Positions 1 through 8,307 of a DNA stretch of 11,205 nucleotides are shown here, in pieces. The translations under genes were made by a program, and so were the position numbers. Below the pieces are notes generated by a model. That model was given only the letters and a program-made list of their open reading frames with translations, did not search any database and was not told the origin of the DNA. Location: contig JBKBXU010000146.1 of assembly GCA_046313675.1 (NCBI GenBank), positions 1 to 11,205 of the forward strand, given 5' to 3'. The stretch is from JBKBXU01 sp046313675 (GTDB lineage: Bacteria > Bacteroidota > Bacteroidia > Cytophagales > Cytophagaceae). The stretch's first letter is position 1. Every line of letters starts with the position of its first letter.

Positions 1-1011
1 GGAACAAATAAATTGCCCCAACTGGTACAATCTTTACGGGAAACAATTCTGGAGTATGGGGGAGAAATACATTTTAATTGCCGGATTTCTGATCTTATCC
101 TTCAGGGGGATGTTTTAGAAGGTGTAAAAGATCAAAATGGAGTAGCTTATAAAGGTAAATCCGTAATTTTAGCCACGGGACATTCTGCCAGAGATGTTTT
201 TTATTTGCTCCAAACAAAGAAAATACATATTGAATCAAAACCCTTTGCCCTGGGTATTCGAATAGAGCACCCCCAGGCCATCATTGATTCCATTCAGTAT
301 CATTGTGAATCAAGAGGGCCTTATTTGCCCGCGGCATCTTATTCGTTGGTTAATCAGGTAAATTATAAGGGAGTAGAGAGGGGCGTATTTTCATTTTGTA
401 TGTGTCCTGGAGGCTTTATTGTTCCTGCGGCTACGAGTCCGGGAGAAGTGGTTGTTAATGGTATGTCTCCTTCTCGTCGTGATTCAGAGTTCGCAAATTC
501 AGGCATTGTGGTCGCAATCGATAAAGAGGATCTTGCATCTTTAAGAGGGTTTGGCCCATTTGACGGACTGGAATTTCAGAAACATATTGAGCAGAAGGCC
601 TGGGAAGCAGGTGGGAAATCTCAAAAAGCTCCCGCTCAGTTAATGATGGATTTTGTAAACAAAAAAACTTCAACTTCACTCTTAAAAACATCATACCAGC
701 CAGGACTTACATCGGTATCTTTAGATGAAGTTTTGCCGGAAAGTATAAGCCATCGTCTCAAGGAAGCATTTAAAGTATTTGGCCGTTCTATGAAAGGTTA
801 TTTGACCAATGAAGCTCAGTTAATAGGGGTGGAAAGCCGCACGTCCTCTCCGGTATTGATTCCCAGAGACAGGGAATCATTTGAGCATGTCAGGACAAAA
901 CGCTTATTTCCTTGTGGTGAAGGTGCGGGTTATGCCGGAGGGATAATGTCTGCAGCTATTGATGGTGAGCGATGTGCTGAGGCAATTGTTAAGCTTTACG
1001 GATTGAAATAA
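1..1011 (+). CDS. FAD-dependent oxidoreductase, COG2509 type (5'-truncated)
   Basis: This is the C-terminal 336 residues of a predicted flavoprotein; the open frame runs off the left edge, so the true start lies outside. The frame reads GTNKLPQLVQ from base 1, and the first residues resemble the middle of COG2509 family proteins (usually above 500 residues), so the TTG at 13 is not a start. Supporting motifs are ILATGHSARD (about residues 57-66), typical of the Rossmann-like FAD-binding part, a CPGGFIVPA stretch, and the C-terminal GEGAGYAGGIMSAA segment that contacts FAD in this superfamily. The N-terminal GxGxxG dinucleotide motif would be upstream of the window. Substrate and physiological role are not known for this family; it is expected to be cytosolic. 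The stop is followed by 67 bp before the CoA-binding protein gene on the same strand. The family call is confident; the reaction is not assignable. Confidence 0.85.
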   Translation, partial: GTNKLPQLVQSLRETILEYGGEIHFNCRISDLILQGDVLEGVKDQNGVAYKGKSVILATGHSARDVFYLLQTKKIHIESKPFALGIRIEHPQAIIDSIQYHCESRGPYLPAASYSLVNQVNYKGVERGVFSFCMCPGGFIVPAATSPGEVVVNGMSPSRRDSEFANSGIVVAIDKEDLASLRGFGPFDGLEFQKHIEQKAWEAGGKSQKAPAQLMMDFVNKKTSTSLLKTSYQPGLTSVSLDEVLPESISHRLKEAFKVFGRSMKGYLTNEAQLIGVESRTSSPVLIPRDRESFEHVRTKRLFPCGEGAGYAGGIMSAAIDGERCAEAIVKLYGLK

Positions 1012-1045
1012 TTTTTAAAAGTAAATTATTTAGGTATTTTTATTG

Positions 1046-1079
1046 TTATAACATTAACTAAAAAAATTAGCTGTTATAA
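1046..1079 (+). repeat. Imperfect inverted repeat ending at the start codon of the CoA-binding protein gene
   Basis: The left arm TTATAACA (1046-1053) plus CTAA (1058-1061) can pair with TTAG (1067-1070) plus TGTTATAA (1072-1079). This gives 12 base pairs around an asymmetric internal loop (TTAA against C) and an A-rich terminal loop. The last paired base is the A of the ATG at 1079. No T-run follows, so this is not a typical intrinsic terminator for the upstream gene. It could be an operator, or an mRNA hairpin that masks the start codon; which one is inference. All pairs except a few are A-T, so stability is modest. Confidence 0.4.
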
Positions 1080-1438
1080 TGAAAAAGACAATTGTTTTAG
1101 GTGCAACACCTGACTCTACCCGTTTTGCCTACAAAGCGGCAAAAATGCTTAATGAATATGGTCATGAAATTGTACCGGTTGGTCTGAAAAAAGGAGAGGT
1201 AGCAGGAAAAGCCATACTCAATGATTATCCTGAAATCGAAGATGTAGATACCGTAACCTTGTACATAGGTTCCAGGAATCTCCCTCCTCTCTTTGATTAT
1301 ATTCTTAATATTAAGCCTAAAAGGATTATTTTTAATCCTGGAACAGAGAATGATGAATTAATAGCCCTGGCTAAACAGAATAACATTGAACCTGTACTGG
1401 GCTGTACACTCGTTATGCTTGCCGTAGGTACTTATTAA
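1079..1438 (+). CDS. CoA-binding domain protein (CoA_binding_2 / YccU-like)
   Basis: A 119-residue single-domain Rossmann-fold protein. The N-terminal TIVLGATPDSTRFAYKAA segment is the nucleotide/CoA-binding glycine loop. GHEIVPVG follows (about residues 28-35), then the DTVTLYIGSRNLPP strand-loop and the KRIIFNPGTEN motif (about residues 80-90), all typical of the CoA_binding_2 family. The length matches the family (about 115-140 residues). These stand-alone domains resemble the CoA-binding part of succinyl-CoA synthetase alpha subunits, but their cellular role is generally unknown. The protein has no signal peptide or membrane segment. ATG at 1079 is the only sensible start, since the glycine loop begins within the first ten residues. 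It lies between the flavoprotein gene and gyrB on the same strand; spacings of 67 and 116 bp do not prove co-transcription. Confidence 0.85.
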   Translation: MKKTIVLGATPDSTRFAYKAAKMLNEYGHEIVPVGLKKGEVAGKAILNDYPEIEDVDTVTLYIGSRNLPPLFDYILNIKPKRIIFNPGTENDELIALAKQNNIEPVLGCTLVMLAVGTY

Positions 1439-1554
1439 ATTCTTCCCGAAGCTCTGATTTTTTTAAAACTTTATGTGAATAACTATCCGTAAAAAAATAT
1501 GGAGAAATTCATAAAAAAAGTTAATTTTACCATGTTGTGACAATTTTACTTTAA

Positions 1555-3516
1555 ATGAGCGAAGTGGCTGATAATAACATTAAAAAAGATTACTCTGCTG
1601 ATAATATCCAGGTTCTGGAAGGACTGGAAGCAGTAAGAAAGCGTCCGGCTATGTATATTGGTGATATCGGGGTTAAAGGCCTCCATCACCTTGTATGGGA
1701 GGTGGTTGACAATTCCATTGATGAAGCCCTGGCCGGCCATTGCGATGATATTACCGTTGAGATTAATACGGATAATTCAGTTAAAGTTTCTGACAATGGA
1801 CGTGGAATTCCAACCGGTATACACACTAAGGAAAACCGTTCTGCACTTGAAGTTGTAATGACGGTGTTGCATGCGGGAGGAAAGTTTGATAAAGATACTT
1901 ATAAAGTTTCTGGTGGCTTGCATGGTGTTGGTGTTTCCTGTGTTAATGCGCTTTCCAAACATTTGCAGGTGAATGTTTACCGCGAAGGTAAAGTTTTCCA
2001 GCAGGAATATAAGAAGGGTGTTCCCCAATACGATGTGAAAGTAGTGGGAGAAAGTGATACAACTGGAACAGTCGTTCATTTTACTCCTGATGATAGTGTT
2101 TTCACAATCACCGAATACAAATATGAAACCGTTGCCACCCGTTTACGCGAGCTGGCTTTCCTTAATAAAGGTATTCAGATCAACCTTGTAGATCATAGGG
2201 ATTTAGATGAAGCAGGCAAACCAAGAGCAGAAAAGTTTTATTCTGATGGTGGGTTGAGAGAATTCGTATTATATCTTGATTCGACAAGGGAGAAGCTTAT
2301 ACCGGAGCCTCTTTACATGGAGGGAGATAAGGGAGGAATTCCTGTTGAAGTTGCTATGATGTACAACACCTCTTTTTCTGAAAATGTGGTTTCGTATGTA
2401 AACAACATAAATACAATTGAAGGTGGTACCCACGTGGCAGGGTACAGGAGGGCTTTGACGCGTACATTAAAAGCGTATGCCGAGAAATCCGGTATGTTGG
2501 AAAAACTTAAAATTGAAATCAACGGCGATGACTTCAGAGAAGGCCTTACGGCAGTTATTTCAGTAAAAGTTGCCGAACCGCAATTTGAAGGACAGACAAA
2601 AACCAAACTTGGAAATTCCGATGTAATGGGAGCGGTTGATACCTGTGTAGGCGATATGCTTAACCAGTATCTGGAAGAAAACCCAAGAGAAGCTAAGACG
2701 ATCGTTAATAAAGTTATACTTGCTGCACAGGCTCGTCATGCTGCAAGGAAAGCCAGAGAAATGGTTCAGCGTAAGAACGTTCTTTCCGGAACCGGCCTTC
2801 CTGGAAAACTTGCTGACTGCTCGGATTCAGATCCTTCGGTATGTGAACTATACCTTGTTGAGGGAGACTCTGCAGGAGGTTCTGCAAAACAGGGAAGAGA
2901 TAGGAGATTTCAGGCAATTCTACCTTTAAGAGGTAAGATTCTGAATGTGGAAAAGGCACAGGAACATCGGATATATGATAATGAAGAGATCAGGAATATG
3001 ATTACAGCTTTAGGCGTTTCCTTTGGAACCCCTGATGATGAAAAAGCCCTGAATATGGAAAAGCTAAGGTATCATAAAATTATAATTATGACCGATGCGG
3101 ATATTGATGGAAGTCATATTAGAACATTGATTCTTACTTTCTTTTTTAGGTATATGAGAAGCCTGGTGGATATGGGTTATTTATACATTGCCCTTCCTCC
3201 ACTTTACCTTGTTAAAAAAGGGAAAGAAGAAAAATATTGTTGGGATGAAAGCCAAAGAGAACAAGCTGTAAAGGAATTAGCCAAAGAAGGAAAAGAAGAT
3301 TCTGTAAACGTACAGCGATATAAAGGCCTTGGTGAAATGAATCCTGAGCAGCTGTGGTCAACTACCATGAACCCGGAAACCCGGAGTCTTAAAAGGGTTA
3401 GCGTTGAATCAGCTGCTGAAGCTGATCTCTTATTTTCAATGCTGATGGGGGACGAAGTTGCTCCAAGAAGGGATTTTATAGAAAAGAATGCTAAATACGC
3501 TAAAGTAGATGTTTAA
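1555..3516 (+). CDS. gyrB: DNA gyrase subunit B
   Basis: The ATPase subunit of DNA gyrase (A2B2), which introduces negative supercoils. The 653-residue protein has a GHKL ATPase domain at the N-terminus: WEVVDNSIDEA with catalytic Glu49 and Mg-binding Asn53, DNGRGIP with Asp80, and GGLHGVG (120-126) in the ATP lid. The transducer domain follows. The TOPRIM domain begins near YLVEGDSAGG (Glu436) and contains the metal-binding DADIDG (Asp514, Asp516, Asp518). The C-terminal gyrase B motif QRYKGLGEMNPEQLW is present near residues 584-598. It lacks the insert that makes E. coli GyrB about 800 residues, as expected for Bacteroidota. The N-terminal YSADNIQVLEGLEAVRKRPAMYIGD and the overall motif set fit GyrB rather than ParE. 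Start ATG 1555 leaves about 30 residues before the ATPase fold, as in relatives. The 116-bp upstream gap is AT-rich; I see no convincing promoter there, only a 9-bp palindrome TTGTGACAA at 1535-1543. A terminator follows at 3595-3624. Confidence 0.96.
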   Translation: MSEVADNNIKKDYSADNIQVLEGLEAVRKRPAMYIGDIGVKGLHHLVWEVVDNSIDEALAGHCDDITVEINTDNSVKVSDNGRGIPTGIHTKENRSALEVVMTVLHAGGKFDKDTYKVSGGLHGVGVSCVNALSKHLQVNVYREGKVFQQEYKKGVPQYDVKVVGESDTTGTVVHFTPDDSVFTITEYKYETVATRLRELAFLNKGIQINLVDHRDLDEAGKPRAEKFYSDGGLREFVLYLDSTREKLIPEPLYMEGDKGGIPVEVAMMYNTSFSENVVSYVNNINTIEGGTHVAGYRRALTRTLKAYAEKSGMLEKLKIEINGDDFREGLTAVISVKVAEPQFEGQTKTKLGNSDVMGAVDTCVGDMLNQYLEENPREAKTIVNKVILAAQARHAARKAREMVQRKNVLSGTGLPGKLADCSDSDPSVCELYLVEGDSAGGSAKQGRDRRFQAILPLRGKILNVEKAQEHRIYDNEEIRNMITALGVSFGTPDDEKALNMEKLRYHKIIIMTDADIDGSHIRTLILTFFFRYMRSLVDMGYLYIALPPLYLVKKGKEEKYCWDESQREQAVKELAKEGKEDSVNVQRYKGLGEMNPEQLWSTTMNPETRSLKRVSVESAAEADLLFSMLMGDEVAPRRDFIEKNAKYAKVDV

Positions 3517-3594
3517 GAGAATCTTTTTATTTTTAATGAAATAGGTTTAACTTAACAAAAGGAGATTCCTTTGGTACATTTTTATAAAAAAATT

Positions 3595-3624
3595 AAAGGG
3601 TTCAGACGATTTGAGCCCTTTTTT
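3595..3624 (+). terminator. Intrinsic terminator downstream of gyrB
   Basis: A hairpin with left arm 3595-3604 (AAAGGGTTCA) and right arm 3612-3621 (TGAGCCCTTT) has ten pairs including one G-T wobble and a 7-base loop. It runs into a tract of six T residues (3619-3624). This is the standard rho-independent layout, 78 bp after the gyrB stop and 33 bp before the chosen ppk1 start. It strongly suggests that this segment is not protein-coding. If the ppk1 promoter lies upstream of it instead, the hairpin would act as a leader attenuator; no clear promoter supports that. Confidence 0.8.
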
Positions 3625-3657
3625 AATTATAAGAGAAAAAGATTAAATATTTTTGAA

Positions 3658-5760
3658 ATGCTTTTTCAGTCAAAAAGTACTATTAATCATAGTAATTACA
3701 TTAGCCGTGATCTAAGTTGGCTAAAATTTAATCTCAGGGTTCTTGATCAGGTCAGGAAGCCGGAAAGGAATGTGTTTGAAAAACTCAAATTCTTAGCCAT
3801 AACCAGTTCTAATCTTGATGAATTCTTTGAGATTCGGGTTGGAAGTTTATATAATTACCTCGATTACGGAAAAGAGCGAACGGATTATTCAGGGCTTAGG
3901 GAAGAACCTTTCCGAAAGAAACTGCTTTCGGAAGTTCAAAATTTTTATAAAAACCAACTGGAGATCTATACCAATGAACTGAAGCCTGTATTTGAGGACA
4001 ATGGATTTATTATATCGGATATTCAGTCTCTGAGTTCAAAGGAAATTGAAAAAGTGTCTTCTTATTTTAAGAATATAATTTTTCCTATGCTCACTCCGAT
4101 GGTGTATGACAGCTACCATTCTTTTCCTATATTAATGAATAAGCTGTTGATTTTTGGAGTAGTGACCATAAATCCTAATGCGGCAAAAGACAATAAAAGA
4201 CTTTCGTTTATACAAATTCCACAAAATTTACCTCGTTTTTATGAGCTGGAGCGAGACGATAAAATTGTCTTCATCTCCATAGAAGAAATTATACGTTGGA
4301 GAATTGATAATCTGTATAAAAATGTCCAGATAGTTTCTGTGGATCTCTTCAGACTAACACGTAATGGAGATTTTTCACTTGATGAAAGTGACGATATGGA
4401 GGCTAGGTTTATTGATGAAATTAAAAGGAAACTTAAATCGCGAAGAACGGGTAGGGTAGTGCGTATTGAAATTCAGAGTGAATACTCTAATTGGATGATG
4501 AAGACCCTGATGGAACGTTGGGATATTGATGAATTTAATATCTTTAAAAACGATCAGATTCTTGATTATAATGGGGTAATGCAAATTGTGGGACATAAGG
4601 AATTCAGAGGGCGGACGCCTGCAAACCCAACGCCTGTGCCTCCCATAAGCTTTTCAAATTATCAGTCAGGGAACATCTTTGAACATTTAAAGCATCAGGA
4701 CATTCTATTGCACCATCCTTACAATACGATGCAACCTGTAATAGATTTGCTTGAAAAATCTGCAGAAGACCCTAATGTTTTAGCCATTAAGATTACTATT
4801 TACCGTTTGGCCAAGGAATCGCGAATATCTAATGCACTTCTTAAAGCAGCGGAAAATGGGAAACACGTATCCGTGTTGTTTGAAGTCAAGGCACGTTTTG
4901 ATGAAGAAAATAATATAAAAGAGGCGCAGAGACTTCAAAAAGCCGGATGTTTTGTGATTTATGGTATTGGTTCCTATAAAACCCATACAAAATTAATGTT
5001 GATCGTCCGGAAAGAGGGAGAAAAGGTACGACGCTATGTTCATATGTCGAGTGGAAACTATAATGAAGATACTGCCAAGTTTTATACAGACTTGAGCTTG
5101 TTGTCTACCAATGAGGTTTATGCACATGACATCAATGACTTTTTTAATGTTATCACCGGACACTCTTTGCCAAGTGTATATCAGAACCTGATTACGGCTC
5201 CCGGAGATATGCGTAGTCAGCTTATAGAGTTAATAGATAAAGAAGCCCAAAATGCATCCAAAGGACTTCCGTCAGGAATTGTTATAAAACTTAACTCTTT
5301 TCAGGATAAAGAAACCATTGATGCCTTTTATAAAGCTTCCCAAGCCGGTGTTCCGATTAAACTTGTCGTCAGAGGTATGTGTTGCCTTAGGCCAGGAAGA
5401 GCAGGATTAAGTGAGAATATAACGGTTAAGTCTATTGTAGGTGATTTCCTCGAACATACGAGGTTATTCTATTTTCATAATAATGGCGATCCCAAAGTTT
5501 ATGGGGGGAGTGCTGATATGATGGTAAGGAGTTTTGAACGGCGTATAGAATCGTTATTTCTCATTGTTGATCCTTTACTTAAAAAACAAGCCATTAATAT
5601 ACTAGCCTATAATTTAAAAGATAACGTTAATTCGTATATTCTTCAGGAGGACGGTAATTACGTTATAAAGGAGCTAAACGGGGAAGAACCTTTTAATATT
5701 CATCATGAATTTTATAAGGTAACAGAAGAAACCATTAATAAGGCAAGGCTTTTTGAGTAA
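3658..5760 (+). CDS. ppk1: Polyphosphate kinase 1
   Basis: Reversibly transfers the gamma-phosphate of ATP onto inorganic polyphosphate. The 700-residue protein has the PPK1 order. The N-terminal domain opens with YISRDLSWLKFN and includes ITSSNLDEFFEIRVGS. A head domain follows, then two phospholipase-D-like C-terminal domains. The autophosphorylated His of E. coli PPK (His435) corresponds to His443 in YKTHTKLMLIV. The second His (E. coli 454) is His462 in YVHMSSGNYN, with the same spacing of 19. Arg383 (IYRLAKES) and Arg413 (VKARFDEENN) match E. coli Arg375 and Arg405. RGMCCLRPG and the FLEHTRLFYF His are also present. I chose ATG 3658: the frame stays open back to a TTG at 3571, but those 29 codons run through the gyrB terminator and resemble nothing in PPK1, and 700 residues is the family length. 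It ends 18 bp from the convergent bphP, with ppx at the far end of that opposing operon. Confidence 0.95.
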   Translation: MLFQSKSTINHSNYISRDLSWLKFNLRVLDQVRKPERNVFEKLKFLAITSSNLDEFFEIRVGSLYNYLDYGKERTDYSGLREEPFRKKLLSEVQNFYKNQLEIYTNELKPVFEDNGFIISDIQSLSSKEIEKVSSYFKNIIFPMLTPMVYDSYHSFPILMNKLLIFGVVTINPNAAKDNKRLSFIQIPQNLPRFYELERDDKIVFISIEEIIRWRIDNLYKNVQIVSVDLFRLTRNGDFSLDESDDMEARFIDEIKRKLKSRRTGRVVRIEIQSEYSNWMMKTLMERWDIDEFNIFKNDQILDYNGVMQIVGHKEFRGRTPANPTPVPPISFSNYQSGNIFEHLKHQDILLHHPYNTMQPVIDLLEKSAEDPNVLAIKITIYRLAKESRISNALLKAAENGKHVSVLFEVKARFDEENNIKEAQRLQKAGCFVIYGIGSYKTHTKLMLIVRKEGEKVRRYVHMSSGNYNEDTAKFYTDLSLLSTNEVYAHDINDFFNVITGHSLPSVYQNLITAPGDMRSQLIELIDKEAQNASKGLPSGIVIKLNSFQDKETIDAFYKASQAGVPIKLVVRGMCCLRPGRAGLSENITVKSIVGDFLEHTRLFYFHNNGDPKVYGGSADMMVRSFERRIESLFLIVDPLLKKQAINILAYNLKDNVNSYILQEDGNYVIKELNGEEPFNIHHEFYKVTEETINKARLFE

Positions 5761-5778
5761 GCGATAATCTTTGGTAAG

Positions 5779-8307
5779 TTATTTAGTGGGCCATGTAAAT
5801 ATAAATTCAGTACCTTTGCCGAGAGTAGATTTAACGTCAATTGTGCAACCTTTATTCTCAATAATTTTCTTTACTATAGCAAGTCCGATGCCTGTGCTGT
5901 CTTCTCTTTTTGTACCATGGGCAGTTTGAAAGATTTCAAATATTCGTTTTTGCTGTTTTTTAGGAATCCCCGGGCCATTATCGGAAACACTGATTAATAA
6001 ATTCTTTTTATTTTTTATGACATGGATCTTGATCCATGGGTCTTCATCTTTATCATGATAACGCAAGGCATTACTTACTAAATTAGAAATAACCTGGTAT
6101 AATAGAATTTTTTCCGTAACAAGCTCAATGTTTTGTACTTCTGTTTTAATTTTAAACCTTGTAGAAGGGTTTAAAATACTAATAACCTCTTCTATCAGTT
6201 TAGGCAGGTTTACCTTTTCCTTTTTAGGGTTTTCTCCGACTTTGGAATAAGCTAATATACCTGATATCATTTCATCCATATTTATAATGGACTTTTTAAT
6301 CATATCTATCATAAGTACAATATGCTTGCTGGGCAATTCTTTCAGATCATCCTCAATTAAAGTAAATACACCCTTCATAGTTTTAAGAGGAGCCTTAAGG
6401 TCATGTGCAACAATGTACGAGAACCGATTAAGTTCTTGATTCTTCTCAGCTAATTTGTCTGAATATGTTTTTATGGGGCTAACATCAATACCAATGGCTA
6501 TTATTTTCTCCAGGTTTTTATTTGAAGTGTAAAGAGGGGTGAAGTGGAAATTATAATGTTTTATGGTTTCCTTGTGATCTATAGAGATTAGTTGAGAAAA
6601 TGCTTTATTAATTAAATTACTTTGTATAAGATTGGTAATTTGATGAAAATATTCATTGCCAGGAAAAATATCAGTAAGAGATTTTTGCTTTGCTTGATTA
6701 AAGCTAATTCCTGCAAATTTCCCGAAAGATGGGTTGAAATATTGAATTTTAGCTTTATTGTCTATTAAAAACACAAGATTGTCTGTTTTTCTGGCTATAA
6801 AGGATAGTTGGCTTACTTCTTTCTCGGCAATTTCAGCTTTCATGGTTTGATACCGGAGTATTTTTTCTGTAATGTGATTTTTTAAGAAATGAGCAGTCTC
6901 AATAACATGTGGTTCCCAGTTTTCGGATTCACCATGAATGGATTCACTGTACTCTGTAAAACTCTTTCTGGGAAAATATTTCTTTTTATTCTCACTATAA
7001 AAAAGCACTTCCTTAGGATTTCCGGCCCATCTTAAGGTTTTTACTTTTTCAGGCCGGAAAAACAATATATATTCACTTTTTTTAGGGTTCACTGGTATAA
7101 ATAGTACACCAGCTGCTTTGTTGATTAGTACTTGTGATTGATAGATTTCTGAAAAATTTTCCCAGTAACTAATGTCTGTTAGATTTTTATCATCGAACCA
7201 TTCTTTTAGCTTGAGAAGCTCATCATTATTAGGGATATAGCCCTTTGAATGAAGTTTGTTTTCAAAGGTGAACATCATCCCCTGACAGTCTAGTAAATTA
7301 AGGAATTCCTTATTTAAAATACTTTTAATGATATGTTTGTCAACGGATTTTTTATTTAAAACCTGTAATGATTTATCTTTTTTCTCCCGGATAAGCCGGG
7401 AAGTGATTAACTGTTCTTTATTGAAAATGGCTGTAGCGCAAAAAGAAGAAAGTAGGATTAGTAAATTTCGATATTTAAAATCCAGGCCTTTAGGTGTTTT
7501 ATTATGGCAAACGATCAGCCCCCATAGCTTTCCATTTACTAATATTGGGACAGATATAGATGCTTTTACCTCCATATTTAACAAATACTCTTTGTGAACC
7601 GGCATGACTCCTCTTAGGCTGCAAAGAGAAAGGTCTACTTCTTCCGGAATATTAATGTCAATAAACTTTGCACTTACGTCAGGAATGTATCTGTAGTTGA
7701 TTTTTTGATAAAGCTCCCTGAATTTTGCGGGGATATCAGTTGAAGGGAAATGGAAATTTTTAAATGATTTGAAAGAATTAGTAGTCACTTCTGCTAAAAC
7801 TCTTCCTGTCCAGTCAGGTAGAAATTTATATAAAAGGATACGATCATATGTGGTTATTTTTTGTATTTCATCTACAATCCTGTCAAAAAGATCAGAAAGC
7901 GTCTGGCTTTCATTCAGAAGGTTTGCAAAGTTTTGAGCAAAAGAAAAGTGCTCGAATTCAAAAGGAGTAGAGTCTACTTCCAGAGTTAGATGAATAAAAC
8001 TTCCTGTTTTACAAAAAGAAGCATAATACGTTGTATGAGTTTTTTTGCATTGTACAATAGTGTCAAGAATTTCACTTTCCTTAAGGCCTTCTAAAAGTTT
8101 TTGGAAATCATCTTTATTTTTTGAAGAGAATACTTCCCAAATAAATCTATTAGTGAAATTGGTGAAATCTGAAAAATAGCCGGTATCAGGACTTATATAA
8201 ATGATTTTATACTCCTTGTTCAGGATTATAAGTAAGCCAAAATTTTGGAGGTTTTCCGACTTGTTGAATAATATTTTGTCGCAAAATAACTCTTGGTATT
8301 TGTTCAT
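5779..8307 (-). CDS. bphP: Bacteriophytochrome sensor histidine kinase (PAS-GAF-PHY-PAS-HisKA-HATPase)
   Basis: A cytosolic red/far-red photoreceptor kinase of 842 residues without membrane segments. Domains in order are PAS (about 9-115), GAF (about 130-300), PHY (about 310-485), a second PAS (about 500-612), HisKA with H-box His635 (VAHDLKAPL), and HATPase with Asn746, DNGPGIP (776-782) and STGIGLA (804-810). Cys9 sits in a CD...LQxFG context that aligns without gaps to the biliverdin-attachment Cys of bacteriophytochromes. Chromophore-pocket residues known from Deinococcus BphP are kept: Tyr160, Asp191 in PSTDIP, Arg232, His238, Tyr241, Ser250, Ser252 and His268. The plant-type GAF attachment position is Val237, so Cys9 should be the anchor. 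The PHY tongue is present as WAGNP (427-431) and PRKSF (446-450); Arg447 would pair with Asp191. The canonical PHG after Cys reads NFG, and the tongue Trp is Tyr453. The start ATG overlaps the bphO stop as ATGA. The extra PAS before the kinase is unusual but not unique. No partner response regulator is nearby. Confidence 0.94.
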   Translation of the reverse strand: MNKYQELFCDKILFNKSENLQNFGLLIILNKEYKIIYISPDTGYFSDFTNFTNRFIWEVFSSKNKDDFQKLLEGLKESEILDTIVQCKKTHTTYYASFCKTGSFIHLTLEVDSTPFEFEHFSFAQNFANLLNESQTLSDLFDRIVDEIQKITTYDRILLYKFLPDWTGRVLAEVTTNSFKSFKNFHFPSTDIPAKFRELYQKINYRYIPDVSAKFIDINIPEEVDLSLCSLRGVMPVHKEYLLNMEVKASISVPILVNGKLWGLIVCHNKTPKGLDFKYRNLLILLSSFCATAIFNKEQLITSRLIREKKDKSLQVLNKKSVDKHIIKSILNKEFLNLLDCQGMMFTFENKLHSKGYIPNNDELLKLKEWFDDKNLTDISYWENFSEIYQSQVLINKAAGVLFIPVNPKKSEYILFFRPEKVKTLRWAGNPKEVLFYSENKKKYFPRKSFTEYSESIHGESENWEPHVIETAHFLKNHITEKILRYQTMKAEIAEKEVSQLSFIARKTDNLVFLIDNKAKIQYFNPSFGKFAGISFNQAKQKSLTDIFPGNEYFHQITNLIQSNLINKAFSQLISIDHKETIKHYNFHFTPLYTSNKNLEKIIAIGIDVSPIKTYSDKLAEKNQELNRFSYIVAHDLKAPLKTMKGVFTLIEDDLKELPSKHIVLMIDMIKKSIINMDEMISGILAYSKVGENPKKEKVNLPKLIEEVISILNPSTRFKIKTEVQNIELVTEKILLYQVISNLVSNALRYHDKDEDPWIKIHVIKNKKNLLISVSDNGPGIPKKQQKRIFEIFQTAHGTKREDSTGIGLAIVKKIIENKGCTIDVKSTLGKGTEFIFTWPTK

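Noticed and set aside
13..15. TTG as the start of the first gene
   Set aside because: The frame is open to base 1 and the residues before it continue the family-like sequence; the gene is truncated by the window edge.
1439..1480. Possible terminator after the CoA-binding protein gene (CTTCCCGAAG followed by a T-run)
   Set aside because: The stem is only four pairs with a two-base loop and is separated from the T-run, too weak to annotate.
1555..3516. Topoisomerase IV subunit B (parE) instead of gyrB
   Set aside because: The N-terminal motifs, the QRYKGLGEMNPEQLW context and the length fit Bacteroidota GyrB better.
3648..3655. TATTTTTG, an exact TAnnTTTG box just before the ppk1 ATG
   Set aside because: The transcript would start at or after the chosen ATG (3658), and no TTG lies at the right distance upstream; chance is likely in AT-rich DNA.
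4375..4596. Antisense open frames inside ppk1, gyrB and bphP
   Set aside because: They lie wholly within strongly conserved genes on the other strand and show no recognisable protein motifs.
7590..7605. Plant or cyanobacterial type GAF cysteine for chromophore attachment in the phytochrome
   Set aside because: The equivalent position is Val237; Cys230 is seven residues away and not aligned. Cys9 is the bacteriophytochrome-type anchor.
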